A stretch of DNA of 64,000 nt from Hafnia alvei (GTDB taxonomy: Bacteria; Pseudomonadota; Gammaproteobacteria; Enterobacterales; Enterobacteriaceae): the NCBI RefSeq assembly GCF_900095695.1, contig NZ_FMIQ01000067.1:25314-89313 (forward strand), given 5' to 3'. A model generated the notes under the pieces. The model was not told the DNA's origin. It saw nothing but the letters and a program-made list of their open reading frames with translations, and searched no databases. The stretch's first letter is position 1. The number at the start of each line of letters is the position of its first letter. A program made the position numbers and the translations under genes. This document shows, one piece after another, positions 27,537-35,545 of the stretch.

Positions 27537-28259
27537 ATGAAACTTAATTTAAGCGTTAATGGGTTAACTTATCCGGCCTATTTTTCAGACGATGAAATTG
27601 AACATCTCCATTTGCCTTGGCTTCAATACTTAACACAGCAACAAAAATTGTTAGAAAGGCGAATTATCGTTTTTCTGGCGGCTCCGCCGGGAGTGGGGAA
27701 ATCAACGCTGTGTGGATTATGGCAATGGCTAAGCGAACAGTATCCTGAGCTTTCAGCGCTACAAGGGCTCGCTATGGATGGTTTTCACCATTATAACCGT
27801 GATTTGCAGATCGCAGGATTGAGTCACAAAAAAGGGGCTCCCGAAACCTTTGATTTAGCCTTGTTGCAACGCTATTTAGGTCAGCTACAAAACCCTAATG
27901 CACTCTGGCCGATTTACGATCGCCAGCTACATGAACCGGTGATGGATATGGTCGAAGTGAAAGCGCCGATTGTGGTAGTTGAGGGGAATTGGCTCCTGCT
28001 TAATGAGGAGGGCTGGAGGGATTTGTCTCGTTACGCTGATGTATCGCTGTTTATTTCAGCCTCACCGCAGTTACTTAAATCTCGCTTAGTCGGGCGTAAA
28101 GTTGCTGGTGGGCAATCCAGCGAAAATGCGGAAGCATTTTATGCCATGACGGATGGGCCTAACGTACAGCGGGTGCTCAATGAGAGCTTAACGGCCGACA
28201 TGCGCTGGCAGATGGCAACCGATGGGAGCTATCACACTTCTATTCCCTCTATTGTCTAA
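27537..28259 (+). CDS. yggC: P-loop kinase YggC
   Basis: This 240-residue protein is a PanK/uridine-kinase-type P-loop enzyme. The Walker A is APPGVGKST (residues 49-57), followed by AMDGFHHYNRDL and VVEGNWLLLNE (Walker B-like). It probably phosphorylates a sugar or sugar derivative. It is the last gene of the cmt-ygg cluster, closely spaced behind yggD. A hairpin AAGCCAGA/TCTGGCTT at 28285-28307 lies just downstream but lacks a T-run. Confidence 0.88.
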   Translation: MKLNLSVNGLTYPAYFSDDEIEHLHLPWLQYLTQQQKLLERRIIVFLAAPPGVGKSTLCGLWQWLSEQYPELSALQGLAMDGFHHYNRDLQIAGLSHKKGAPETFDLALLQRYLGQLQNPNALWPIYDRQLHEPVMDMVEVKAPIVVVEGNWLLLNEEGWRDLSRYADVSLFISASPQLLKSRLVGRKVAGGQSSENAEAFYAMTDGPNVQRVLNESLTADMRWQMATDGSYHTSIPSIV

Positions 28260-28550
28260 TCTGTAGCGTCTCATCTCAATCCAAAAGCCAGACGGATCCT
28301 CTGGCTTCATATACTCCCCTTAGCTGATTGTGGTCTTGGGCTCGCTGGTGTAACATATTGCACGCGTAATCCCTTTTGATTTTCTTTCAAAAACATGAAG
28401 TTACTCTACGTTATGGTTTTGTAAGACATAGTTTTGTAAGACCTTCAAATTGCGAACAAATTAACGGCTTTATCATTATCGAGCTCGGATGGGCTTCGAT
28501 GAGTGGGCTAAGCTGAGAAAACCCTTTTTTAACCAGACTGCTGAGCCGCC

Positions 28551-30230
28551 ATGTCGACAAGTGTATTTAACCGCCACTGGGCCGCGTTGTTACTGGAGGC
28601 GTTAACCCGCCACGGTGTTCGCCATATCTGTATTGCTCCCGGCTCCCGTTCTACGCCGCTGACGCTTGCGGCGGCGGCTAATTCCCAGCTTATTTGTCAT
28701 ACGCATTTTGATGAGCGTGGCTTGGGCCATTTGGCGCTTGGGCTGGCGAAAGCTTCCGGCGAGCCGGTTGCCGTTATCGTTACATCGGGTACAGCGGTTG
28801 CGAATCTGTACCCTGCTCTGATTGAGGCGGGCCTGACCGGCGAACGTCTGGTTATGCTGACCGCCGATCGTCCGCCAGAGCTTATCGACTGCGGTGCCAA
28901 TCAGGCCATTCGTCAAAACGGTATTTTTGCATCCCATCCTAAGCAAACGCTGAACCTGCCAAGGCCGACGCCTGATATTCCCGCTCGCTGGCTGGCTTCG
29001 GCCATTGATAGCGCGATGGCGCAGCTGAGCCATGGCGCATTGCATGTGAACTGTCCTTTTGCTGAACCTCTGTATGGTGATGACGATGGTTCAGCCGATG
29101 CGTGGTCGAAAACGCTGGGCGAATGGTGGCAGGATCCTCGTCCGTGGCTGCGTGAGACAGATCTGCATGCGCGCACTGCGGTAAAACAGCCCGACTGGTT
29201 TTACTGGCGGCAAAAACGCGGTGTGATCTTAGCGGGCAGAATGAGCGCCGAAGAGGGCGATCAAGTTTCTCAATGGGCTGAACTGCTCGGCTGGCCGCTG
29301 ATTGGCGATGTTTTATCGCAGAGCGGCCAACCTTTGCCGTGTGCGGATTTATGGCTGGCGAATCCAAAAGCTCAGGCATTATTGGAGCAGGCGCAGGTGG
29401 TTATCCAGTTCGGCAGTAGCCTGACGGGCAAGCGTCTGTTGCAGTGGCAGGCAAGCAGCCAACCGCAAGAATATTGGCTGATTGATCCGTTAGAAGGGCG
29501 ATTGGATCCTGCGAATCACTATGGTCGCCGCGTGATCGCGTCTATCGCGGATTGGTTGGCGCTGCACCCCGCGCAGCCACGTGCGCCGTGGGCACCGGAG
29601 CTGGAACTGTTGGCAGATACTGCCCAGCAGTGCGTGACTGAATATCTGGATGAGCATTTTGGCGAGGCGCAGGTGGCGCAGCGCATCCCTGAATTATTGC
29701 CTGAGAATGGTCAGCTGTTCGTCGGTAATAGCTTGATTGTTCGACTGATTGATGCGTTTGCCCAACTTCCTGCTGGGTATCCGGTTTATAGCAACCGTGG
29801 CGCAAGCGGCATCGATGGGCTGATTTCTACTGCGGCGGGCGTGCAGCGCGCCACGGCGAAACCGACGCTGGCGATCGTTGGCGATCTCTCCGCGCTTTAC
29901 GATCTTAATGCCTTAGCGCTTTTGCGCCACTGTTCTGCGCCGACGGTATTTATCGTGGTAAATAACAATGGCGGACAGATTTTCTCTATGCTGCCAACGC
30001 CAGAAGCTGAGCGTGAACGCTTTTATCTGATGCCGCAGGACGTGGAGTTCCAGCATGCCGCCGCGATGTTCAAACTGGCCTATGCCCAGCCACAAAGTTG
30101 GGATGATCTGGTTGATGCGGTGCAGCAAGGCTGGCGTCGCACGGGGGCCACGCTTATTGAGCTGCAGGTTTCTCCTAGCGAAGGCGCGGAAACGCTGCGC
30201 GATCTGCTTGCTCAGGTAAAAGCGCTGTGA
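28551..30230 (+). CDS. menD: SEPHCHC synthase MenD
   Basis: MenD joins isochorismate to 2-oxoglutarate using thiamine diphosphate, the first committed step of menaquinone synthesis. The 559-residue frame shows the N-terminal [32 protein letters not shown] (with the Glu expected to activate ThDP), and the cofactor-binding [22 protein letters not shown] near residues 445-480. The ATG follows TGCTGAGCCGCC. It heads menD-H-B-C-E, all overlapping or nearly so, with menF about 6 kb upstream. Confidence 0.97.
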   Translation: MSTSVFNRHWAALLLEALTRHGVRHICIAPGSRSTPLTLAAAANSQLICHTHFDERGLGHLALGLAKASGEPVAVIVTSGTAVANLYPALIEAGLTGERLVMLTADRPPELIDCGANQAIRQNGIFASHPKQTLNLPRPTPDIPARWLASAIDSAMAQLSHGALHVNCPFAEPLYGDDDGSADAWSKTLGEWWQDPRPWLRETDLHARTAVKQPDWFYWRQKRGVILAGRMSAEEGDQVSQWAELLGWPLIGDVLSQSGQPLPCADLWLANPKAQALLEQAQVVIQFGSSLTGKRLLQWQASSQPQEYWLIDPLEGRLDPANHYGRRVIASIADWLALHPAQPRAPWAPELELLADTAQQCVTEYLDEHFGEAQVAQRIPELLPENGQLFVGNSLIVRLIDAFAQLPAGYPVYSNRGASGIDGLISTAAGVQRATAKPTLAIVGDLSALYDLNALALLRHCSAPTVFIVVNNNGGQIFSMLPTPEAERERFYLMPQDVEFQHAAAMFKLAYAQPQSWDDLVDAVQQGWRRTGATLIELQVSPSEGAETLRDLLAQVKAL

Positions 30231-31018
30231 TTTTGGCCGCGACATACCTCCTTTGCGGTTCGAACATTGCGGCTCAAACGCAGGCGGGATCTTCTCCGAC
30301 TTTAGTCTGGTTACATGGTTTTCTGGGCGAAGGCAGCGAGTGGCGAGATTTTGCCTCTCAGCTGCCCGAGTTTTCACATCTGCTGGTTGATCTCCCCGGC
30401 CACGGTCGTTCGGCGCAGCTCTGCGCAGACGGTTTTACCGCCGTAGATGCTGCTTTGCGGGACACCTTGGCGCATTATGATATTTCATCCTATGCGCTTA
30501 TTGGCTATTCATTGGGCGGGCGGGTGGCGATGTACCACGCGGCCCAGCATCCCGAAGGATTAAAAGCCTTGCTGGTGGAAGGCGGCAATCCGGGGCTGAA
30601 AACGCAAGCTGAGCGGGTGGCCAGAATTGAAAACGACGCACGCTGGGCCGAGCGTTTTCGGCAACAGCCGATGTCGGATGTTCTTCAGGCATGGTATCAG
30701 CAGCCAGTATTTGCCGAGCTGAGTGAACATGAGCGTCACCGTTTGATTACATTACGCGCGGCGCAGAACGGCGAGCCTTTGGCTACAATGCTTGAGTCAA
30801 CGTCGTTGGGCAAACAGCCGCGACTTACCGCACAGCTAAAAACGCTGGCGGTTCCTTTTATCTATTTATGCGGCGAGCGTGACGCTAAGTTTCAGCAGCT
30901 TGCCGCCGAATCTGATTTGCCGGTGCGTGTTATTACAGACGCCGGACATAACGCACATCGCGCCAATCCTGACGAGTTTGTTGCTCAGGTGCGCGACTTT
31001 TTTACCCCACTTCTTTAA
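30227..31018 (+). CDS. menH: SHCHC synthase MenH
   Basis: MenH eliminates pyruvate from the MenD product to give SHCHC. The 263-residue alpha/beta hydrolase starts at a GTG inside the menD stop (GTGA overlap of four bases), matching the MILxA start of E. coli MenH. The triad is readable: Ser95 in GYSLGG, Asp219 in GERDAKF and His241 in AGHNAHR. A 13-base gap precedes menB. Confidence 0.95.
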   Translation: MILAATYLLCGSNIAAQTQAGSSPTLVWLHGFLGEGSEWRDFASQLPEFSHLLVDLPGHGRSAQLCADGFTAVDAALRDTLAHYDISSYALIGYSLGGRVAMYHAAQHPEGLKALLVEGGNPGLKTQAERVARIENDARWAERFRQQPMSDVLQAWYQQPVFAELSEHERHRLITLRAAQNGEPLATMLESTSLGKQPRLTAQLKTLAVPFIYLCGERDAKFQQLAAESDLPVRVITDAGHNAHRANPDEFVAQVRDFFTPLL

Positions 31019-31031
31019 CAGGAATCTGACT

Positions 31032-31889
31032 ATGCTGTATCCAAGCGAACAAGAGCTGTATGCACCGATTGAGTGGCAGGACTGCTCTGCTGATTTTGAA
31101 GATATTCTCTACCATAAATCGGCAGACGGTATCGCTAAAATCACCATCAACCGCCCGCAGGTGCGCAACGCTTTCCGCCCTCAGACGGTTAAAGAGATGA
31201 TTCAGGCCATGTCTGATGCGCGCTATGACGACCATATCGGCACCATCATTCTAACCGGCGCAGGCGATAAAGCGTTTTGCTCCGGCGGTGACCAAAAGGT
31301 TCGCGGCGACTACGGCGGCTATAAAGATGCCAGCGGCACTCATCACCTGAACGTGCTGGATTTCCAGCGTCAGATCCGTACCTGTCCTAAACCAGTGGTG
31401 GCGGCGGTAGCGGGTTACTCCATCGGTGGCGGTCACGTGCTGCATATGATGTGCGATTTGACCATTGCAGCAGAAAATGCGGTCTTTGGTCAGACCGGGC
31501 CTAAAGTCGGTTCCTTCGACGGTGGCTGGGGTGCTTCTTATATGGCGCGTATCGTCGGCCAGAAAAAAGCACGCGAAATCTGGTTCCTGTGCCGTCAGTA
31601 CAACGCACAAGAAGCGTTGGATATGGGCTTGGTTAACACCGTGGTGCCTTTAGCCGATCTGGAAAAAGAAACCGTGCGCTGGTGTCGTGAAATGCTGCGC
31701 AATAGCCCAATGGCGCTGCGCTGCCTGAAAGCTGCCTTGAACGCAGACTGCGACGGTCAAGCTGGTCTGCAAGAGTTGGCAGGTAACGCCACCATGCTGT
31801 TCTACATGACCGATGAAGGTCAGGAAGGGCGCAACGCGTTTAACGAAAAACGTGAACCCGATTTCTCTAAATTCAAGCGTAATCCGTAA
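31032..31889 (+). CDS. menB: DHNA-CoA synthase MenB
   Basis: MenB closes the second ring by converting o-succinylbenzoyl-CoA to 1,4-dihydroxy-2-naphthoyl-CoA. The 285-residue product starts at the ATG of [12 protein letters not shown] behind AGGAATCTGACT; the longer frame into menH is not used. Crotonase-fold motifs are present: [29 protein letters not shown] (oxyanion region), [17 protein letters not shown] and the [12 protein letters not shown] loop. It overlaps menC by one base (TAATG). Confidence 0.97.
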   Translation: MLYPSEQELYAPIEWQDCSADFEDILYHKSADGIAKITINRPQVRNAFRPQTVKEMIQAMSDARYDDHIGTIILTGAGDKAFCSGGDQKVRGDYGGYKDASGTHHLNVLDFQRQIRTCPKPVVAAVAGYSIGGGHVLHMMCDLTIAAENAVFGQTGPKVGSFDGGWGASYMARIVGQKKAREIWFLCRQYNAQEALDMGLVNTVVPLADLEKETVRWCREMLRNSPMALRCLKAALNADCDGQAGLQELAGNATMLFYMTDEGQEGRNAFNEKREPDFSKFKRNP

Positions 31890-32860
31890 TGCGACAGGTC
31901 ACACTTTACCGTTACAGCCTGCCTATGGATGCAGGCGTCATTCTGCGCAACCAGCGGCTAAAAACTCGTGACGGGTTGATAGTGTGCCTGCGCGAGGGTG
32001 AACAGGAAGGTTGGGGCGAAATCGCCCCTTTGCCTGAGTTTAGTGATGAGACACTCGAACAGGCACAGGAAGCTGCGCTGGCTGATTTGCAGCAGTGGGC
32101 CGCAGGCCTGCAGCCTAATGAAAATGCGCTACCTTCAGTGGCGTTTGGTTTGAGCTGCGCGTTGGCTGAGCTTTCAGGCTTGCTGCCAACGGAAGCTAAC
32201 TATCGCAAAGCGCCTCTGTGTTCCGGTGACCCTGACGAATTGTTTGCGGTGCTGCAAGCTATCCCTGGCGAGAAAGTGGCCAAGGTGAAAGTCGGTTTGT
32301 ACGAAGCGGTACGCGACGGCATGGTGGTTAACGTGCTGCTCGAGGCGCTGCCCGATCTGAAACTGCGTTTGGATGCCAACCGCAGCTGGACACGGGCTAA
32401 AGCCGATGGATTTGCCAAATATGTGAATCCTGAATGGCGCAACCGTATCGCGTTTCTGGAAGAACCGTGCAAAACCCGCGATGAGTCGCGTGATTTTGCG
32501 CGCCAAACCGGCATTGCGATTGCGTGGGATGAAAGCGTGCGTGAGCCCGATTTTCGCGTTGAAGCCGAAGGGGGCGTGGCGGCCATTGTGATTAAACCGA
32601 CCTTAACCGGCAGTTTGCAGCGCTGTCAGCAGCTAATTTCACAGGCGCATCAAGTGGGGCTAGACGCGGTGATTAGCTCCAGCATCGAGTCGAGCCTTGG
32701 TCTAACTCAACTGGCGCGCGTGGCGGCATGGTTGACGCCGAATACGGTACCCGGTTTGGATACGTTAGATTTGATGCAGGCGCAGCTTATCCGCCCTTGG
32801 CCGGAAAACAGCTTGCCGTTGCAGGACGTTTCTTCATTAGATGTGGTATGGCGTTCTTAG
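31889..32860 (+). CDS. menC: o-succinylbenzoate synthase MenC
   Basis: MenC dehydrates SHCHC to o-succinylbenzoate. The 323-residue enolase-superfamily protein shows the catalytic lysine region AKVKVGLYE, the metal ligands in RLDANRSW and FLEEPC, and the second lysine in AAIVIKPTL. Its ATG overlaps the menB stop, and its stop is one base before the menE start. Confidence 0.95.
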   Translation: MRQVTLYRYSLPMDAGVILRNQRLKTRDGLIVCLREGEQEGWGEIAPLPEFSDETLEQAQEAALADLQQWAAGLQPNENALPSVAFGLSCALAELSGLLPTEANYRKAPLCSGDPDELFAVLQAIPGEKVAKVKVGLYEAVRDGMVVNVLLEALPDLKLRLDANRSWTRAKADGFAKYVNPEWRNRIAFLEEPCKTRDESRDFARQTGIAIAWDESVREPDFRVEAEGGVAAIVIKPTLTGSLQRCQQLISQAHQVGLDAVISSSIESSLGLTQLARVAAWLTPNTVPGLDTLDLMQAQLIRPWPENSLPLQDVSSLDVVWRS

Positions 32861-32861
32861 C

Positions 32862-34244
32862 ATGACAGCAAAGATTTATCCTGCGTTTACCGACTGGCCT
32901 TGGCAGCACTGGGCCAGTCACACCCCCGAACATACGGCGTTGCTTCTAGAAAGCACGCCGGTGAGTTGGCGGGTTTTGAGTCAAAAGATCGGTCAGTTAG
33001 CGTCGAGCTTTATGCACCAAGGCGTCACTGCTGATGCCATCGTCGCCGTTCGCGGCAAGAATAGCGCTGAGCTGCTGCTGGCTTATTTAGCCGTTTTGCA
33101 ATGTGGTGCACGGGTTCTGCCGCTTAATCCGCAGTTGCCCGAGGCTCTGCTGAGCGAACTGTTGCCCCAGCTCAATGTTGATTATGGCTATAGCCCAGAC
33201 GGTGAGTTCCGCTGGCCAAACGGTATTGCGGTGCTGAGCGCGTCAGATGCAGCTTCTACCGCCTTACCGTCGTGGCAAGCGCAGCGCTTAGCAACGCTGA
33301 CGCTAACCTCAGGGTCAACGGGAATGCCGAAAGCCGCCGCACATAGTTTTCAGGCGCATCTGTCTAGCGCGGCGGGTGTCTTGTCATTGATGCCCTTAGA
33401 GCAAGACGATAGCTGGCTGCTTTCATTACCATTATTCCACGTGTCTGGGCAAGGCATCGTGTGGCGCTGGTTGCTTGCCGGCGCGAGCTTGGCGGTGCGC
33501 AATATGCATCCGCTGGATGAGGCTCTACGTGGCTGTACTCATGCTTCATTAGTGCCGACTCAGCTGTGGCGCTTGCTGAATCAGCCTGAAACGACGTTGA
33601 CGCTGAAAGACGTTTTGCTCGGTGGTGCGATGATCCCGGTTGATTTAACCCAGCAGGCGGAAGCTCGTGGTATCCGCTGCTGGTGTGGTTATGGTTTGAC
33701 CGAGATGGCGTCAACCGTGTGTGCTAAACGCGCCGATGCTTTGCCTGGCGTGGGGTTGCCGCTTACGGGGCGTGAACTGATGCTGGCTGACGGCGAGATC
33801 CTACTGCGGGGCGATAACATGGCATCGGGTTACTGGCGCGATGGGCATTTATTCCCCTTAGCCGACGCGGACGGTTGGTTTCATACCCGCGATCGCGGCG
33901 AGATGCAAAATGGTGAGCTGAGAATTATTGGCCGGCTCGACAACCTGTTTTTCAGCGGTGGCGAGGGCATTCAGCCAGAAGATGTCGAACGCGTTCTGCT
34001 GACTCACCCCGATATTCAGCAGGCGTTTGTGCTGCCGGTGGACGATTGTGAGTTTGGTCAGCGGCCAGTTGCGGTTATTGAAACCCGAGAAGCGCTGGAT
34101 TTGTCCTCGCTGGCTCAGTGGATTCAAGGAAAGCTAGCCCGTTTTCAACAGCCTATTCGTTACTACCTTCTCCCCGAAGCCCTAAAACAGGGGGGGATTA
34201 AAATCTCGCGTAAGCAAATAGCAATGTGGCTATCTAACCTATAG
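32862..34244 (+). CDS. menE: o-succinylbenzoate-CoA ligase MenE
   Basis: MenE adenylates o-succinylbenzoate and transfers it to CoA. From the ATG of MTAKIYPAFTDWP the product is 460 residues. ANL-superfamily motifs are clear: TLTSGSTGMPKAAAHS (P-loop-like), WCGYGLTEMAST, and the hinge HTRDRGEM followed by GRLDNLFFSGGEGIQPEDVE. The expected late lysine is present in IKISRKQIA. It ends the men operon, followed by a hairpin at 34248-34276. Confidence 0.95.
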   Translation: MTAKIYPAFTDWPWQHWASHTPEHTALLLESTPVSWRVLSQKIGQLASSFMHQGVTADAIVAVRGKNSAELLLAYLAVLQCGARVLPLNPQLPEALLSELLPQLNVDYGYSPDGEFRWPNGIAVLSASDAASTALPSWQAQRLATLTLTSGSTGMPKAAAHSFQAHLSSAAGVLSLMPLEQDDSWLLSLPLFHVSGQGIVWRWLLAGASLAVRNMHPLDEALRGCTHASLVPTQLWRLLNQPETTLTLKDVLLGGAMIPVDLTQQAEARGIRCWCGYGLTEMASTVCAKRADALPGVGLPLTGRELMLADGEILLRGDNMASGYWRDGHLFPLADADGWFHTRDRGEMQNGELRIIGRLDNLFFSGGEGIQPEDVERVLLTHPDIQQAFVLPVDDCEFGQRPVAVIETREALDLSSLAQWIQGKLARFQQPIRYYLLPEALKQGGIKISRKQIAMWLSNL

Positions 34245-34247
34245 CAA

Positions 34248-34276
34248 AAACTCTGAGTAAATTTTGCTCAGAGTTT
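34248..34276 (+). terminator. hairpin terminator after menE
   Basis: AAACTCTGAG and CTCAGAGTTT form a perfect 10-bp stem around a T-rich 9-nt loop, four bases after menE. The following T tract is short, so termination may be partial. Confidence 0.6.
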
Positions 34277-34345
34277 GTTATGAATGAGTGTTCTGTGTTG
34301 ATTTTTTTATAGTATTAATTTATGAGTCCCTTCCTTTTATTCCTG

Positions 34346-34488
34346 CTAACAAATGAATTAAAATTCCATGTATTTCAAAATCATAATAAATGAATATAAT
34401 CGATGCATGTTTGGAATGCATTAAGCAATCATTAATGCATTGCTAAATAACGGAGTTTTATCGTTATGGATATTTAGGTGAATGTATG
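34346..34488 (+). repeat. degenerate upstream copy of the fimbrial promoter/leader
   Basis: This segment and 34744-34893 begin with the same 17 bases (CTAACAAATGAATTAAA). They share further blocks: ATGTATT.CAAAAT, an ATATAAT hexamer, GTTTTATC.TTATGGATA, and AGGTGAAT.TATG at the end. Copy 2 ends in the start codon of the pilin gene, so copy 1 looks like a duplicated promoter plus ribosome-binding site. The gap 34245-34890 (646 bases) is otherwise AT-rich. Confidence 0.65.
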
Positions 34489-34584
34489 CAACGTAATTTT
34501 TACTTATGTTACATACGGCTGTATCGGTTTTTTTCTTTATACTTATTCTATGTCGCCATATTTAAATTAATCTGCTCGTTTTAG
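34486..34584 (+). other. 32-codon ORF behind the duplicated fimbrial leader
   Basis: The ATG at the end of repeat copy 1 opens a 32-codon frame (MQRNFYLCYIRLYRFF...) preceded by AGGTGAATGT, the same ribosome-binding site as the pilin gene. The product is very hydrophobic and has no pilin features. It may be a remnant of a lost gene or a non-functional frame; I make no functional call. Confidence 0.3.
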
Positions 34585-34743
34585 CGTTATGCAATTGGCC
34601 AAAAAATGATTTTTTCTTTGCTGCTTTAATCGTTTAGGTATGCCTTATTGATGCATTTAAAACGCTAGAGGCTAGTTTCTTAACAGAAATGTGTTAATTG
34701 GATAGATTGTTAATTTGAATTTTATTTTCAATATTTATTGTGA

Positions 34744-34893
34744 CTAACAAATGAATTAAATTTTTATGTATTCCAAAATTGTAATCCATACATATAATTT
34801 ATTGGTGGTTAGCACTCATGCATTTTGGCTTTACGCATGTGTGAACTAAAAAATGGATTGTTTTATCTTTATGGATAGCAAGGTGAATTTATG
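34744..34893 (+). repeat. fimbrial promoter/leader, downstream copy
   Basis: This is the second copy of the direct repeat described at 34346-34488, about 400 bases downstream. It includes ATATAAT and AAGGTGAATTT and ends in the pilin start codon. It most likely contains the real fimbrial promoter and ribosome-binding site. Confidence 0.6.
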
Positions 34894-35436
34894 AAATATA
34901 AGCTTTTAGTTTTATCAATGTTAGCAGCAAGTTCATTCTCTGCGCTTGCCTCTGATGGCGATATTACCTTCGTGGGAACAGTATCTGCTTCGGCATGTAC
35001 GTTAAAGGGTTTCAATGGAGATACGGTAACATCTGATGCCGCAATGACGCTCCCCACGGTAACACCATCTTCGTTTAATTCTGCATTTGGCTATGCAGGG
35101 ATGATGGATTTTACGATTGACCTTAAAGACTGTGATAAGACCACGTTAAGCAATGCGGAGGTAACGTTCAGCGGTTCACCCGATGCGGTTGATAATAATA
35201 TTCTGAAAAATGGAAGCAGCTCAAACCCAGCAACAGGCGTTGGTGTAGCCTTGCTGGAGAATGATGGTACTACGCTGGTTGATATTAATGGTGGCAAACC
35301 TTCTAAGCCACAGGCTTTATCAACAGGTAATACAACATTGCGTTTCAAAGTTGCCTACAAGGCTAATACCTCTACTCCGGAAGTCAGTGCGGGTAGTGTA
35401 ACGGCAAAAACTTTCATTGATATTATGTATAACTAA
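34891..35436 (+). CDS. fimbrial major subunit (pilin)
   Basis: This 181-residue protein is a chaperone-usher type pilin. A signal peptide ends at about residue 20 (SFSALA). Two cysteines in SACTLKGF and DLKDCDK would form the usual disulfide, and the C-terminal beta strand VTAKTFIDIMYN has the penultimate Tyr expected for donor-strand exchange. The ATG follows AAGGTGAATTT. It is the first gene of a four-gene operon pilin-usher-chaperone-adhesin, the same order as E. coli ybgDQPO, though I do not claim orthology. Confidence 0.9.
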   Translation: MKYKLLVLSMLAASSFSALASDGDITFVGTVSASACTLKGFNGDTVTSDAAMTLPTVTPSSFNSAFGYAGMMDFTIDLKDCDKTTLSNAEVTFSGSPDAVDNNILKNGSSSNPATGVGVALLENDGTTLVDINGGKPSKPQALSTGNTTLRFKVAYKANTSTPEVSAGSVTAKTFIDIMYN

Positions 35437-35545
35437 AAGGTTCTGTCTGCTCGTTTTATCCCGATCATAAATAATTTAAATGAGATGTCGTTATTTGAAT
35501 TATTTTGGAGCCTTTTGTTAATGAGTTTAAAGCGGAACAATAGTG

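Noticed and set aside
28602..29379. Long antisense frames inside menD
   Set aside because: menD is conserved over its whole length. The antisense frames are by-products of codon bias.
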